Assembly: GCF_937123705.1 (NCBI RefSeq)
Contig: NZ_CAKZKO010000038.1
Location: 124,001 to 188,000, forward strand
DNA length: 64,000 bases
Direction of reading: 5' to 3'
Source of the DNA: an uncultured Paraglaciecola sp.
GTDB lineage: Bacteria; Pseudomonadota; Gammaproteobacteria; Enterobacterales; Alteromonadaceae
Shown: piece by piece, positions 51,876 to 61,000 of the stretch
How positions within the stretch are numbered: the stretch's first letter is position 1
How the letters are laid out: every line of letters begins with the position of its first letter
The notes under the pieces: generated by a model
Database searches by the model: none
What the model saw: only the letters and a program-made list of their open reading frames with translations
What the model was told of the DNA's origin: nothing
Translations under genes and position numbers: made by a program

Positions 51876-53378
51876 TCATTCTTTTGGAATAGATAAATCC
51901 ATAAACCCTGGGTCTGTTTTTGCTTCTTCCTTAGGCTGTTGCTCTGGGAGTTCAGCTTTGTGTTTACGCTTAAATATTTTTTCAAAGAATCCCGGTTTTT
52001 CAATGCTATTTAGCTCATCTTCTTGCTTGGAACTCTCTTTACTTTTTTTGAAGCTAGGCTTTTTGTCTGTAGTTAAATACCAAATCACCCCAATACCAAG
52101 GATTAAAATAACCAAATTTACGCTCACAATCACCATAACTAATGTTGTTGTAGACATTTTTTCTTCAGGTGTATTTTGGCTTTGTTCGGGGGGGGCTGTC
52201 AGTTCAGCTTCACTTTCAGCTGCCGTGCCTGGTAACTGTGGACTAGAAACAGCATCGTTAGTTGCCACAGGAACAGGTTCAGGCTCTTCGCTTAAAAAAC
52301 TATATTCGGGCACATCTAAAATAAACTCCCTGCCACCTAGGGTCGTGCCATAGGCCGTTAGTTTAACGCGATATACGCCAAATCCAAAGTTTACAATTAG
52401 ATGTTCTCGGACATGATCGGACATCTCTGTAATAGAGAAATTGTGAATATCACCATTAGGGAATCGTACTTTTCCATCAATTAATAAGGTAGACATGTTC
52501 ACATGTTCACGTTGAGCATCAATTTTTAGCTTATGGTAGCCCCCGCCCCCTTCATCCAGTTCAATATCGATATTAATGGGGTTGGCTAACAGTCTCAATT
52601 TAGGATCCACTTGGTTACGGGTATACATGGGCGTTGCCACGCTAAATGTAGGGATCCACTCGCCGTCGGCAATTGCAAGATTAAATTGGCCTGTGAAAAC
52701 CCCATCCAAAGGCCGTTCGTCCATGCCTTTTCCATTGTCCTCGAAAAAAGCCACTATCTCAGGTTTAGCGCCGAAATTATTGAAATCAGGATTATTGGTG
52801 CTCGACAGTGAAATAGTTAACTCAACCACATCTCTAAATGCAGTGTAATCAATAGGCTCATTATTATTGGTGAGATAAGCTGTTTGTTTAAGAATTTCAC
52901 CGGAAAAAATAATATTAGGTAATGGGTCCGCATGAAGTGCTAAATCACTTACTACCATCACCCGACTTTCAGGGGTAATTTTCCCAACGGCCTGCCAAGG
53001 TCCAGGGGTTGGGTTTTTAATACTGATCATGTCGTAGGTTGTAGAATCAAACCAAAATACACTTTCTCCATCAGCACTCGATTGAAAAATTTTAGAACCA
53101 TCAGGCCTGACTAATACAATAGGAGCCGAGCCATACTCTCGAAAGAAAATCATGGTAATTTCGTCAACTTCAAAGTCTATTCGGAAACGATTTTGTAACA
53201 ACGCAATACTATTGTGATATTTCGTTCCTAATTGGGTAATAGGTGATGCATCTTCATTGATATTTTGTTCCACTGGTGGTGAATCATTGACTTTCGTATT
53301 TAGGGGATTAGATTGAACGGAAAAGCTTAGATTCACCAACAGCCAAAAACTAACCACAGATAAAACCCGTATTAACAT
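51876..53378 (-). CDS. TIGR03503-like periplasmic protein with C-terminal membrane anchor
   Basis: About 500 residues. Signal peptide MLIRVLSVVSFWLLVNLSFSVQS, a large extracytoplasmic region (about 30-405), a membrane helix at about 410-433 (TTLVMVIVSVNLVILILGIGVIWYL), and a short basic tail. Phrases such as IDFEVDEITMIFFREYGSAPIVLVRPDGSK and VWFDSTTYDMISIKNPTPGPWQAVGKITPESR recall a conserved gammaproteobacterial family (TIGR03503) of unknown function with von Willebrand-like/Ig-like character. Start ATG 53378 is chosen over a GTG five codons earlier; neither has a strong ribosome-binding site. A run of eight G at 52188-52195 lies in frame and does not break the gene. Follows dnaQ on the same strand. 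Confidence 0.7.
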   Translation of the reverse strand: MLIRVLSVVSFWLLVNLSFSVQSNPLNTKVNDSPPVEQNINEDASPITQLGTKYHNSIALLQNRFRIDFEVDEITMIFFREYGSAPIVLVRPDGSKIFQSSADGESVFWFDSTTYDMISIKNPTPGPWQAVGKITPESRVMVVSDLALHADPLPNIIFSGEILKQTAYLTNNNEPIDYTAFRDVVELTISLSSTNNPDFNNFGAKPEIVAFFEDNGKGMDERPLDGVFTGQFNLAIADGEWIPTFSVATPMYTRNQVDPKLRLLANPINIDIELDEGGGGYHKLKIDAQREHVNMSTLLIDGKVRFPNGDIHNFSITEMSDHVREHLIVNFGFGVYRVKLTAYGTTLGGREFILDVPEYSFLSEEPEPVPVATNDAVSSPQLPGTAAESEAELTAPPEQSQNTPEEKMSTTTLVMVIVSVNLVILILGIGVIWYLTTDKKPSFKKSKESSKQEDELNSIEKPGFFEKIFKRKHKAELPEQQPKEEAKTDPGFMDLSIPKE

Positions 53379-53403
53379 GTTTTGGCTACTCACTTTTTAG
53401 TAT

Positions 53404-54108
53404 TCATTGACGCCAAATGCAGGCGCCACCCTTTTCAACCACTAAGTCTAAACGACTTTCATGCTGTTCTAGTTCATCGGCCGTTGCCATCACAACCTTT
53501 AACGGTTTTCGCTCAGTAGATAAGCGACGGATGGTTTCTATTTGTCCACCTTCATTATTGGTCTTTCCACTTAAATTAAGATCAGTTTGACCCCCTGTCA
53601 TCATGAGATAAACGTCAGCAAGGATCTCTGCGTCTAACAAGGCTCCATGCTTTTCTCGATGAGAGTTATCTATTCCATAACGCTTACACAAGGCATCAAG
53701 ATTGTTTTTCTGGCCGGGATGGATCTGCCTTGCTAGTACTAAAGTATCTAGTACAGTACACATCTTGTTAGACTCTTTGAGCGGCAAAGCAGGTAGCTTT
53801 GCAAACTCATGATCCATAAAGCCGATATCAAAAGGTGCGTTATGGATCACCAGCTGAGCCCCACGGATAAAGTCAATAAATTCATTGGCTATAGCACTGA
53901 ATACGGGTTTATCCGCTAAAAATTCATTGCTGATCCCATGTACCTCTATGGCTTCTTGTTCCACTAGGCGTTGCGGGTTGATGTATTTGTGAAAAGTTTT
54001 CCCCGTTAGACGACGGTTGACCATTTCCACACACCCAACTTCAATAATTCGGTGACCTTGTTTTGGATCGAGTCCAGTGGTTTCGGTATCTAATACAATT
54101 TGACGCAT
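53404..54108 (-). CDS. dnaQ: DNA polymerase III epsilon subunit (3'-5' exonuclease) DnaQ
   Basis: 234 residues from the ATG at 54108. Exo I LDTETTG with catalytic Asp7 and Glu9, Exo II around VIHNAPFDIGFMDHEF, Exo III NSHREKHGALLDAEILADVYLMM; the C-terminus contacts the alpha subunit. I set the start here because a frame beginning at 54153 adds 15 residues and the likely -10 hexamers (TATAAT on the minus strand at 54152-54157 or 54167-54172) would overlap or crowd it. Proofreading subunit of the replicase. Divergent from rnhA, as in E. coli. Confidence 0.95.
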   Translation of the reverse strand: MRQIVLDTETTGLDPKQGHRIIEVGCVEMVNRRLTGKTFHKYINPQRLVEQEAIEVHGISNEFLADKPVFSAIANEFIDFIRGAQLVIHNAPFDIGFMDHEFAKLPALPLKESNKMCTVLDTLVLARQIHPGQKNNLDALCKRYGIDNSHREKHGALLDAEILADVYLMMTGGQTDLNLSGKTNNEGGQIETIRRLSTERKPLKVVMATADELEQHESRLDLVVEKGGACIWRQ

Positions 54109-54206
54109 TCTCTGCTCATCCAAAAATGTTGTGGCATTAACAAACTTGAGCATTATACTGCGCTAAATTATAAATTCCTGAATTTTATAACAATCATAAG
54201 GCAATA

Positions 54207-54668
54207 ATGAAACAAGTAGAAATTTTTACTGATGGATCCTGCTTAGGCAACCCAGGACCAGGGGGGTACGGTGCTGTGCTGATTTTTGACAAACATCGTA
54301 AGGAACTTAGCCAAGGTTTTAAGCATACAACCAACAATAGAATGGAATTATTAGCCACTATTGAGGCGCTTGGCACCTTAACTGAAACATGTACGGTTAA
54401 TTTAACCACCGACAGTCAGTATGTAAAAGATGGTATTAATAAGTGGATTAAAAATTGGCGAAAAAATGGTTGGTTAACTGCCGCTAAGAAGCCCGTAAAA
54501 AATGTTGATTTATGGAAACGATTAGATGAACAAGTTTCAAAACATAAGGTAAAGTGGTTTTGGGTTAAAGGCCACTCAGGCCATCCAGAAAATGAAGCCT
54601 GCGACCAACTTGCCCGTCAAGCAGCTGAAGGAAAAAACCTGCCTGAGGACACTGGCTTTACTGCTTAA
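54207..54668 (+). CDS. rnhA: Ribonuclease HI
   Basis: 153 residues. Active-site carboxylates: Asp9 in [19 protein letters not shown], Glu in [13 protein letters not shown], Asp in [11 protein letters not shown], and the late His/Asp pair in [21 protein letters not shown]. Removes RNA from RNA:DNA hybrids. Divergent from dnaQ across a 98-bp region that must contain both promoters, the order found in many gammaproteobacteria. Confidence 0.97.
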   Translation: MKQVEIFTDGSCLGNPGPGGYGAVLIFDKHRKELSQGFKHTTNNRMELLATIEALGTLTETCTVNLTTDSQYVKDGINKWIKNWRKNGWLTAAKKPVKNVDLWKRLDEQVSKHKVKWFWVKGHSGHPENEACDQLARQAAEGKNLPEDTGFTA

Positions 54669-54683
54669 TTAGGAAAAACGGAG

Positions 54684-54708
54684 GATAAGTAAACTATGAT
54701 TACTTATC
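54684..54708. terminator. Hairpin between convergent rnhA and VOC genes
   Basis: GATAAGTAA (54684-54692), loop ACTATGA, TTACTTATC (54700-54708), a perfect 9-bp stem covering the VOC stop codon. The minus-strand side is followed by a short T-containing stretch. Bidirectional role is likely. Confidence 0.5.
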
Positions 54709-55053
54709 ACTCCACACAGCATATTCATTATCATTTCCATCACAAAAATGAAATCTCCGCCCTCCTGGAAATTCAAAGGTTGGGACTTTTATTGTGCCAC
54801 CAGCAGATTCTATAGCCGTTTGGGTCTTGGCTAAGTCGTCACTGTATAACACCACCAATACACTGCCTTTATCTACAGAAATATTGTGTTCAGATACATA
54901 TAATCCGCCGTCAATTCCAGCGCCAGTTATCGCGGCATAATCATCGCCGTAGTCCACAAACTCCCATGCAAACACTTGATTAAAAAAGGCTTTACTTGAT
55001 GCTAAGGCCTTCACGGGGATTTCAATATAGTTAATTTTATGATGTTGGCTCAT
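54700..55053 (-). CDS. VOC-family (glyoxalase/bleomycin-resistance fold) protein
   Basis: 117 residues: INYIEIPVKALASSKAFFNQVFAWEFVDYGDDYAAITGAGIDGGLYV and VPTFEFPGGRRFHFCDGNDNEYAVWSDK. Two beta-alpha-beta-beta-beta halves with the metal-ligand-like Glu at the ends, as in small VOC proteins. Substrate unknown. Next to the divergent DoxX gene, a frequent partner in stress-related loci, though no functional link is shown. Confidence 0.85.
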   Translation of the reverse strand: MSQHHKINYIEIPVKALASSKAFFNQVFAWEFVDYGDDYAAITGAGIDGGLYVSEHNISVDKGSVLVVLYSDDLAKTQTAIESAGGTIKVPTFEFPGGRRFHFCDGNDNEYAVWSDK

Positions 55054-55128
55054 AGTATTCTCCAGTTTTTTAACGCATCATATTAGTCACTTTAAATATG
55101 ATAATGCACTAAAAATTGAGGATAACCA

Positions 55129-55548
55129 ATGCGCGCCATTGAAAAGTTTTGTTTGTTGTTAGGTAGGCTATTAATGGGTACCTATTTTATTTTGCCGGGT
55201 TTACAAAAGATAACCGGCTATCAGGCCATGACTGAGTATATGCTGGCTCACAGTGTGCCTGCTACGGCTATTCTGTTACCACTGACCATTGTCATTCAAA
55301 TTGCCGCTGGATTAGCCATAATTGTGGGCTTTAAGGGGAAGTTTGCTGCCTTTATTTTAGCGGGATTGACCCTAATTATTAGTATTTATATGCATGATTT
55401 TTGGGGGATGGAGGAAGGGTTAGCCCGCACTCACGAAACCCAAAACTTCTTTAAAAACATGGGCATTATGGCTGGATTATTGATGGTGGCTAATATTGGC
55501 ACGGGTTGGTTAAGTTTCGATAATCGAAAGGATAGCCCCCTTAAATAA
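55129..55548 (+). CDS. DoxX-family membrane protein
   Basis: 139 residues, four hydrophobic helices (about 7-25, 44-64, 68-88, 107-127). FCLLLGRLLMGTYFILPGLQKITGYQAM, AIIVGFKGKFAAFILAGLTLIISIYMHDFW and the closing KNMGIMAGLLMVANIGTG are the DoxX pattern. Role in bacteria is not settled. Own promoter region; divergent from the VOC gene. Confidence 0.88.
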   Translation: MRAIEKFCLLLGRLLMGTYFILPGLQKITGYQAMTEYMLAHSVPATAILLPLTIVIQIAAGLAIIVGFKGKFAAFILAGLTLIISIYMHDFWGMEEGLARTHETQNFFKNMGIMAGLLMVANIGTGWLSFDNRKDSPLK

Positions 55549-55584
55549 CCATAAAATTGGCCGTCACATATATTGACAGTCGTT

Positions 55585-55618
55585 AGCAAGGTCGACGCGT
55601 TCAAAGCTTGACCTTGCT
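55585..55618. terminator. Hairpin between convergent DoxX and porin genes
   Basis: AGCAAGGTC (55585-55593) and GACCTTGCT (55610-55618), perfect 9-bp stem with a 16-base loop. No T-run on either side, so efficiency is unclear. Confidence 0.45.
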
Positions 55619-55637
55619 GATCCATAAATAATACCCA

Positions 55638-56867
55638 CTAAAATGTCGCACCTAACCAGAGCCAAAATTTATCCGTGTCGGTTTTTATATCGCCGGCTGA
55701 ATAAGCAGCATATTTAATTCCGGCGCTATAGTATTTACCGTACTTTTTCACATAAGATAAATTTAACTCACTGCCTAAATCGTCAACAGTGTCACTCACC
55801 GCATCTGCTTTAAATTTGTGAAACACCGCAGTCCAAACACCATCAAAAGCGCCACTTGTTAATGTGACACTTGAATCAATCAGGCCTTGAGCAGGGGTTC
55901 CTAAAAACTGATCTGACCAACCGTTAAATTTGTGGAGTGTGGCCAGAGGAGTGGAGAATCCATAGGCGCCTCTATCTGAACCTAGTTCTTCGTAACTCAA
56001 TTTTGCAGTCGTATCACTAAACTTAACCCCTGTCTCAAGCTTTAAATACCTTACCTGATAATCTGTTATGGCTGATTGACTGCTCTGACTGGCATATTCT
56101 GCCCCATACAACACTTGTGGATCATCCGTTTTAGAGCCGCCCGTAAAACTAATACCAAAAGTATCCAAAGCGTTATCGGCATCATTATCCACTTCAAGTA
56201 AATAACCATAACCCGTTAATGTGCCATAGGCTGTTTTATAGGCCGCATTGAAAAGATGATCTTTTGCCTTTAGGTCTGCATCCTGGGCGAAAATACGGTT
56301 GCGTTGGGTGATATAAACATAGTGGAAGCTTAGCTCTTGAAGTGGATTATATTTTGCTGACAAGGCATCAAATGTTTGTCTATCTTGGCGCCAGCCAACA
56401 TGACCCACAAACCTATGCCCATCCAAAGTAATGACTTGACGTCCTAACTTTGCACTAAAACGCCGTTTTTTATACTGAATATATCCCTGATCTAATTCAG
56501 TATGCTCAGGATCGGCAATTACCGAATATTCACCAATATTGTAACCACTGGGTCCAACAGTATAATTTCCTTGACCTAATACAATGCGCGAATCTTCCAT
56601 TTCAATTTTTGCTGAAAACCCTTTGTAACTTGAGGTGTCGTAAGATATTAAGGTGCGTAATGTGAAGGCATTGGCATCATCTAGGGTGTTGTTTTGTTCG
56701 ACACTTTCATAACGCAAGTTTAAATTAACACTTGCTTTACCATCTGTAAGCGCGTTACTCAGCCCTGCAGCGTATGTCATTTGGCTATGCGTAGCGCTCA
56801 CAAACACTGTGACGAAACCCATATAGATTGCCAATATTTGGACTGCTTTGTTGGGGATGGCTCTCAT
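55638..56867 (-). CDS. Alginate-export-like outer-membrane porin
   Basis: 409 residues from the ATG at 56867, which has AGGGAGA 5 bp ahead; the longer frame begins with GTG. Signal peptide of about 33 residues (cleavage near TYA-AG), then SVNLNLRYESVEQNNTLDDANAFTLRTLISYDT and KLGRQVITLDGHRFVGHVGWRQDRQTFDAL, typical of the AlgE/alginate-export barrel family, with the C-terminus FWLWLGATF ending in Phe. Forms a substrate channel in the outer membrane; many family members in this order are general carbohydrate porins and the name does not prove alginate transport. No polysaccharide lyase gene is nearby. Confidence 0.78.
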   Translation of the reverse strand: MRAIPNKAVQILAIYMGFVTVFVSATHSQMTYAAGLSNALTDGKASVNLNLRYESVEQNNTLDDANAFTLRTLISYDTSSYKGFSAKIEMEDSRIVLGQGNYTVGPSGYNIGEYSVIADPEHTELDQGYIQYKKRRFSAKLGRQVITLDGHRFVGHVGWRQDRQTFDALSAKYNPLQELSFHYVYITQRNRIFAQDADLKAKDHLFNAAYKTAYGTLTGYGYLLEVDNDADNALDTFGISFTGGSKTDDPQVLYGAEYASQSSQSAITDYQVRYLKLETGVKFSDTTAKLSYEELGSDRGAYGFSTPLATLHKFNGWSDQFLGTPAQGLIDSSVTLTSGAFDGVWTAVFHKFKADAVSDTVDDLGSELNLSYVKKYGKYYSAGIKYAAYSAGDIKTDTDKFWLWLGATF

Positions 56868-56977
56868 CGTTATCTCCCTAATTTTGTGTGCTGATATTCC
56901 CGTCACACAACACGTTCTACGATTAAAAATTAATTTAATTACGTTTTAACGATGAGTATTTTAGATCTAAGCCATTA

Positions 56978-57514
56978 TCAAAAATTGTTTTGAATCAATT
57001 TTACGAGCCGGATTATTTTAATATTCGATAACTGACGATAGTCAAAATAGGGGCAGACTAGCAGTTTAAGGTGAGTATTTAAGGCAAATTCGTGATCTAG
57101 CCAGTGCAATGTGCACGGCAAGTTGAGAGATTTTGCGTATGTTTTGCCCATAACAATATATACAGAATGGCTATTACTAGACTTAACATCAATTAGTTGA
57201 GGAGGTGAAAAGAGCAAGTTAGTGTTAGAGAGACTTTGCAATAATGTGTGATCTCTATATTCCTGCCAACTTTGCGCGCCTTGTAATGCCACTATATTTT
57301 CTGCATTAAGCGCAAATACCAGTTTGGCATAGACATTAAACACTTTACGCCAACCGTTGCCACAGGCTTGACCAATACTATGGATCTCACCTGCAGACAG
57401 CGGTTTTGTTAAGTCTAGGTTTGAATATTCAGAAATACTCGGGTAATTGCCAATATACACATTGAACTGGGCGTTTGGATCGCCCAGTCCAAATTGACGT
57501 TTCTGTTGCAACAC
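56978..57514 (-). CDS. Uncharacterised cytosolic protein
   Basis: 178 residues with no signal or membrane segments. Begins LQQKRQFGLGDPNAQFNVYIGNYPSISEYSNLDL and contains HSIGQACGNGWRKVFNVYAKLVFALN. I do not recognise a characterised family. The start is a GTG that abuts the DUF2750 stop (TAAGTG), with no other start until deep in the protein. It is translated directly behind the DUF2750 gene, so a shared role is likely but unknown. Confidence 0.6.
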   Translation of the reverse strand: MLQQKRQFGLGDPNAQFNVYIGNYPSISEYSNLDLTKPLSAGEIHSIGQACGNGWRKVFNVYAKLVFALNAENIVALQGAQSWQEYRDHTLLQSLSNTNLLFSPPQLIDVKSSNSHSVYIVMGKTYAKSLNLPCTLHWLDHEFALNTHLKLLVCPYFDYRQLSNIKIIRLVKLIQNNF

Positions 57515-57922
57515 TTAACTTAGGCCACTTTCTCCAAGTTTTTTTAAGTCGTCTTCTATACAAGCTATCATCTCGTCGGCTTCAAGCATGATCCCTTCTT
57601 CGTCATCTCCTAAAGGAAAAACCAGCACTAAGGTATTGTTATTTTTCATGCCTGGAAGCCAAGTTTCAATCCAATCCACAAAATCAATTTGCTTGGCTTG
57701 GCATGTAGGAAACTCATCCTTAACCCAAGCCTCAGCAAATTCTTTATGTGGCCAAATAGGTATGCAGGCATCGTCATCAGCCTTAAGCATCACCCAACCA
57801 CTTTCACCATATAATCCCCAAAGACTTTGTTCTTCAATCATTTTTGATAACGCATATTCAAAACGCAACTCGGGTAACATCTTACTGAGGTCGAGAAAGT
57901 GTTCAGGTGAAATTTCATTCAT
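57515..57922 (-). CDS. DUF2750 family protein
   Basis: 135 residues. The pattern LPELRFEYALSKMIEEQSLWGLYGESGWVMLKADDDACIPIWPHKEFAEAW ... FVDWIETWLPGM ... LVLVFPLGDDEEGIMLEADEM is that of DUF2750, small acidic cytosolic proteins of unknown function. First gene of a pair with the uncharacterised 178-residue protein. Confidence 0.82.
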   Translation of the reverse strand: MNEISPEHFLDLSKMLPELRFEYALSKMIEEQSLWGLYGESGWVMLKADDDACIPIWPHKEFAEAWVKDEFPTCQAKQIDFVDWIETWLPGMKNNNTLVLVFPLGDDEEGIMLEADEMIACIEDDLKKLGESGLS

Positions 57923-58029
57923 ATTATTGTCCTAGTTTTCTTTGTCTTAAAATTTAATTTTTCGGCTTTACGTTTGATTTTTTGGGCGTTTACAACCTTA
58001 ATTAAATCTAAATATACAGGTAAGCCAAG

Positions 58030-61000
58030 ATGTCAATCGAAACTGACCCACAGAATACCCCAACTCGTGCTCAAGCTCCAAAGAGTAAAACCTGGGTTTA
58101 TCTATTAGTTATTGTTTTAGCTCTATCGGGTTTTGGGTATTTTAGCTTATTAAATCGTTCGAGTGCTTCGATTAATCATGATTATTACCGAGTATTATAC
58201 GAAGCTTCCAATAAGTTTAATGAGAACCTCAATACTTTAAATAGCATGCATCAATCAGAAGAAAGCGTTACTTCCATTCGGGCGTTGTTGCCAAGCTACT
58301 CAAGAGAATCATCGTCAAACAAAAAGCTACTCCCTGAGTCATACAAATATCAACTCATTGGACAACAAATAAAGATATCGAATCAAGATTTTGTCGCCTT
58401 TATTGAGCTACCTGACTTATTACCTAATACTACTGATGGCTTCAGCCAATATTTGTTTGCCGACAACTCTGGCAAAGTGGTGGCCAATACTGGTGGTGAA
58501 AAGACCATTTCAATAGTCGAAATGAAAAGTATAAATAAACAAATATTGCAGAAAAACAAATTCTCTGCATTAAGTTTCAATCCTCAGAAGATGAGCGATG
58601 AATCATTAGAAAATGCCACTTTGCCAACATTTAGCAGCCATGTGGATATGCAGCTATCCTATGGCGACTTTAGAATTTTCATCTTTCCTTTTACCTTATC
58701 TACTCCTCTTAACATAACAAGTTCCGACAAAAACACAGGTGCACTACTAGAACGGCTGTATTTAGTTGGTTTGTTGCCTAAGCATAGATTAGATAATAAG
58801 GGGAGCGGACACTGGAATATCTCAGTCTTGGTGGTTAGTTTAATCAGCCTACTTTTTATGTGGGCACTGATCAGATTATTTTTGTTACCTGATAACCAAT
58901 CCATCACTAAGTTTTATCGAATATTAACTCAATCGGCTAGTTATGGGTTTTATATTGTCTTGGTAGCATTGATATTGTCTTACTTAACTAAAAGTGGCTT
59001 GCAGTCTTATAAACAACAAGCCGCCACGCAGTACGCCACAGAGCTGGCCGACAACTTAAAACAAGATTTGAAAGAAGTGTTTAATGAGGTGTCATCTTAT
59101 CGAGGATTTTATAGCTCTACTATTGCACAGCTAAATAAATTAAAACCTATAACCTCAGGAGATCAAAACAGTTCCACGCCAAAAACGTACAAGTGGTCAT
59201 ATGAAAAAACCGTTGCTGCATTAAATAATGCCTTGCGTGAGCTGGCCAAAGATCGTTCGACTTGTGTCAACTGCACCATAGACAAGCCTATACCCCATAT
59301 TATGGCAAGTGACCAATGGCACACCAAACTAGGCGCAGACTACAATGCAACACGCTGGGAAAATGTGGTGAATATCAAAAATAGGGTCGATCGCCTTAGT
59401 CAGCAGATCGCCAAAAATGACGTATTACCCGCTGCGACAATATTGCAAGATTCCTACGAAAAAGATCCCCAACAACTGGGTGTCATTAGTTTCTATTCAG
59501 GTGAGTTGCAAGCAGAGTTTGACCACGAAGCTGAGGTATTCAATACCCACATTCCACGCTCTGCCATAAAGCAACAGGACGAGAATAATGCTTCTGCCTA
59601 TACTGCTCAAAAGATTTTCACTATTTTTGCTACTAACGAAAAAGGCTTTGCCAATCTACCTTCTATTTATTTTCAAGAATCAAATTCCAAGCCACAGGCA
59701 TTTTCACTATTACATCGAGAATACTTCAAAAGAGTACGAGATTATCGAGGCTGGCTATTGGATTTTTCAGATAAAAAAACCGTATCCAAGTACCTAACAC
59801 CAGAGCAATGGCAAACTTCAGTCGAAGATTCTAAATCAATGAATGATGTGGTGTTTCGAAATGTCTATATACAGCGTCTTCTAAACATCAATGATGGAAC
59901 AAGAGGAACCACTATATCCGTGCCAATGCATCAGCCTAATCTAAATATGCCGATAGATATGTCGGTTGCTGGCTACGTATTAGGTGCCGACGTTATTCTT
60001 CCATCAGTCAGCCTTGCCCCACCGTCTAAATTTGATTTTGTATTTATGGTGGTCGATAGAAACACCGGAGAGGTACTATTTCACAGCGATGAAGATCGCT
60101 CCTTAGTTGAAAATTTGTTCTACGCTGGACACAGTGAATCACACTTAAGTCAATGGATTAAAGCAGGGTTAGATGTACATCCCAAGCTAGGAGGCAATCA
60201 AATTAATGGCTTCTATCATGGGGAAGCGGGCCATTACACCTTAACCCCTACAATAGTCGACAATTGGGCCATGGTGGTGTTCTCACCTAGTGACAGCCTA
60301 GATAGTTTTATGACCAATCAATTTATCTACATTTTAGTCACCTTTGTATTGTTACTTAGCCTGATTCTATTGTTCGCAAAAATAGCCCAACATTGGGCAT
60401 CGACACGGTGGATAAGAATAAACCTTGGATTGCCTCAACCATTAGATACCAAGCGTGTCATGTTAATTTGCACCGCTATTTTCACCACTAATTATGGCTT
60501 ATTTTACATCGGTCAACTGTTACAAATGAGCTTCCCTAACAGCCCCTTAAGCTGGTTTTTCTCTCCGGTTATTCCATTGCTTGGAATGGCCGCATTATTG
60601 GTTATGCTGTATCGATTTTATTTACATCATTTTGTACCAAACAATCATGATATGTCTGCCATTAGGAAGTTTACTAAAGGCGCCAAGTTATTTTCTCTTT
60701 GTTTATGGTTAGTGGCCTTAACACATTTTGCCTACTTACAATTTAGTGCAGCTATGCCGTTGAAAAGTCTACAGTTCTATTATTCTCAACAAGAGTGTAA
60801 TGGCATTAATAAGGAGTATGGCGAATTGACACAAATGGCATTAAAACGCTTTCCAAACTCAGTAACGCAACAACGGATCCCGCCATTTTTATTATTGCCC
60901 ATGGAAGACCAATGGCAACAAACCATGCTGGCCAAAAATGCGGCAAAACAAACAAAATCAGGATTGTGCGAGGGTTATTTGTCTTCAGTTGAGCCTCAAG

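Noticed and set aside
51779-52003. 74-residue minus-strand frame overlapping the 3' end of the TIGR03503-like gene
   Set aside because: Out of frame with a supported gene, with no ribosome-binding site or recognisable motif.
52188-52195. Run of eight G (C on the coding strand) in the TIGR03503-like gene, a possible frameshift site
   Set aside because: The reading frame continues unbroken on both sides and encodes a plausible Pro-rich linker before the membrane helix, so there is no evidence of a broken gene.
54109-54153. 15-residue N-terminal extension of dnaQ
   Set aside because: DnaQ normally begins a few residues before LDTETTG, and TATAAT hexamers lie at or just upstream of the extended start.
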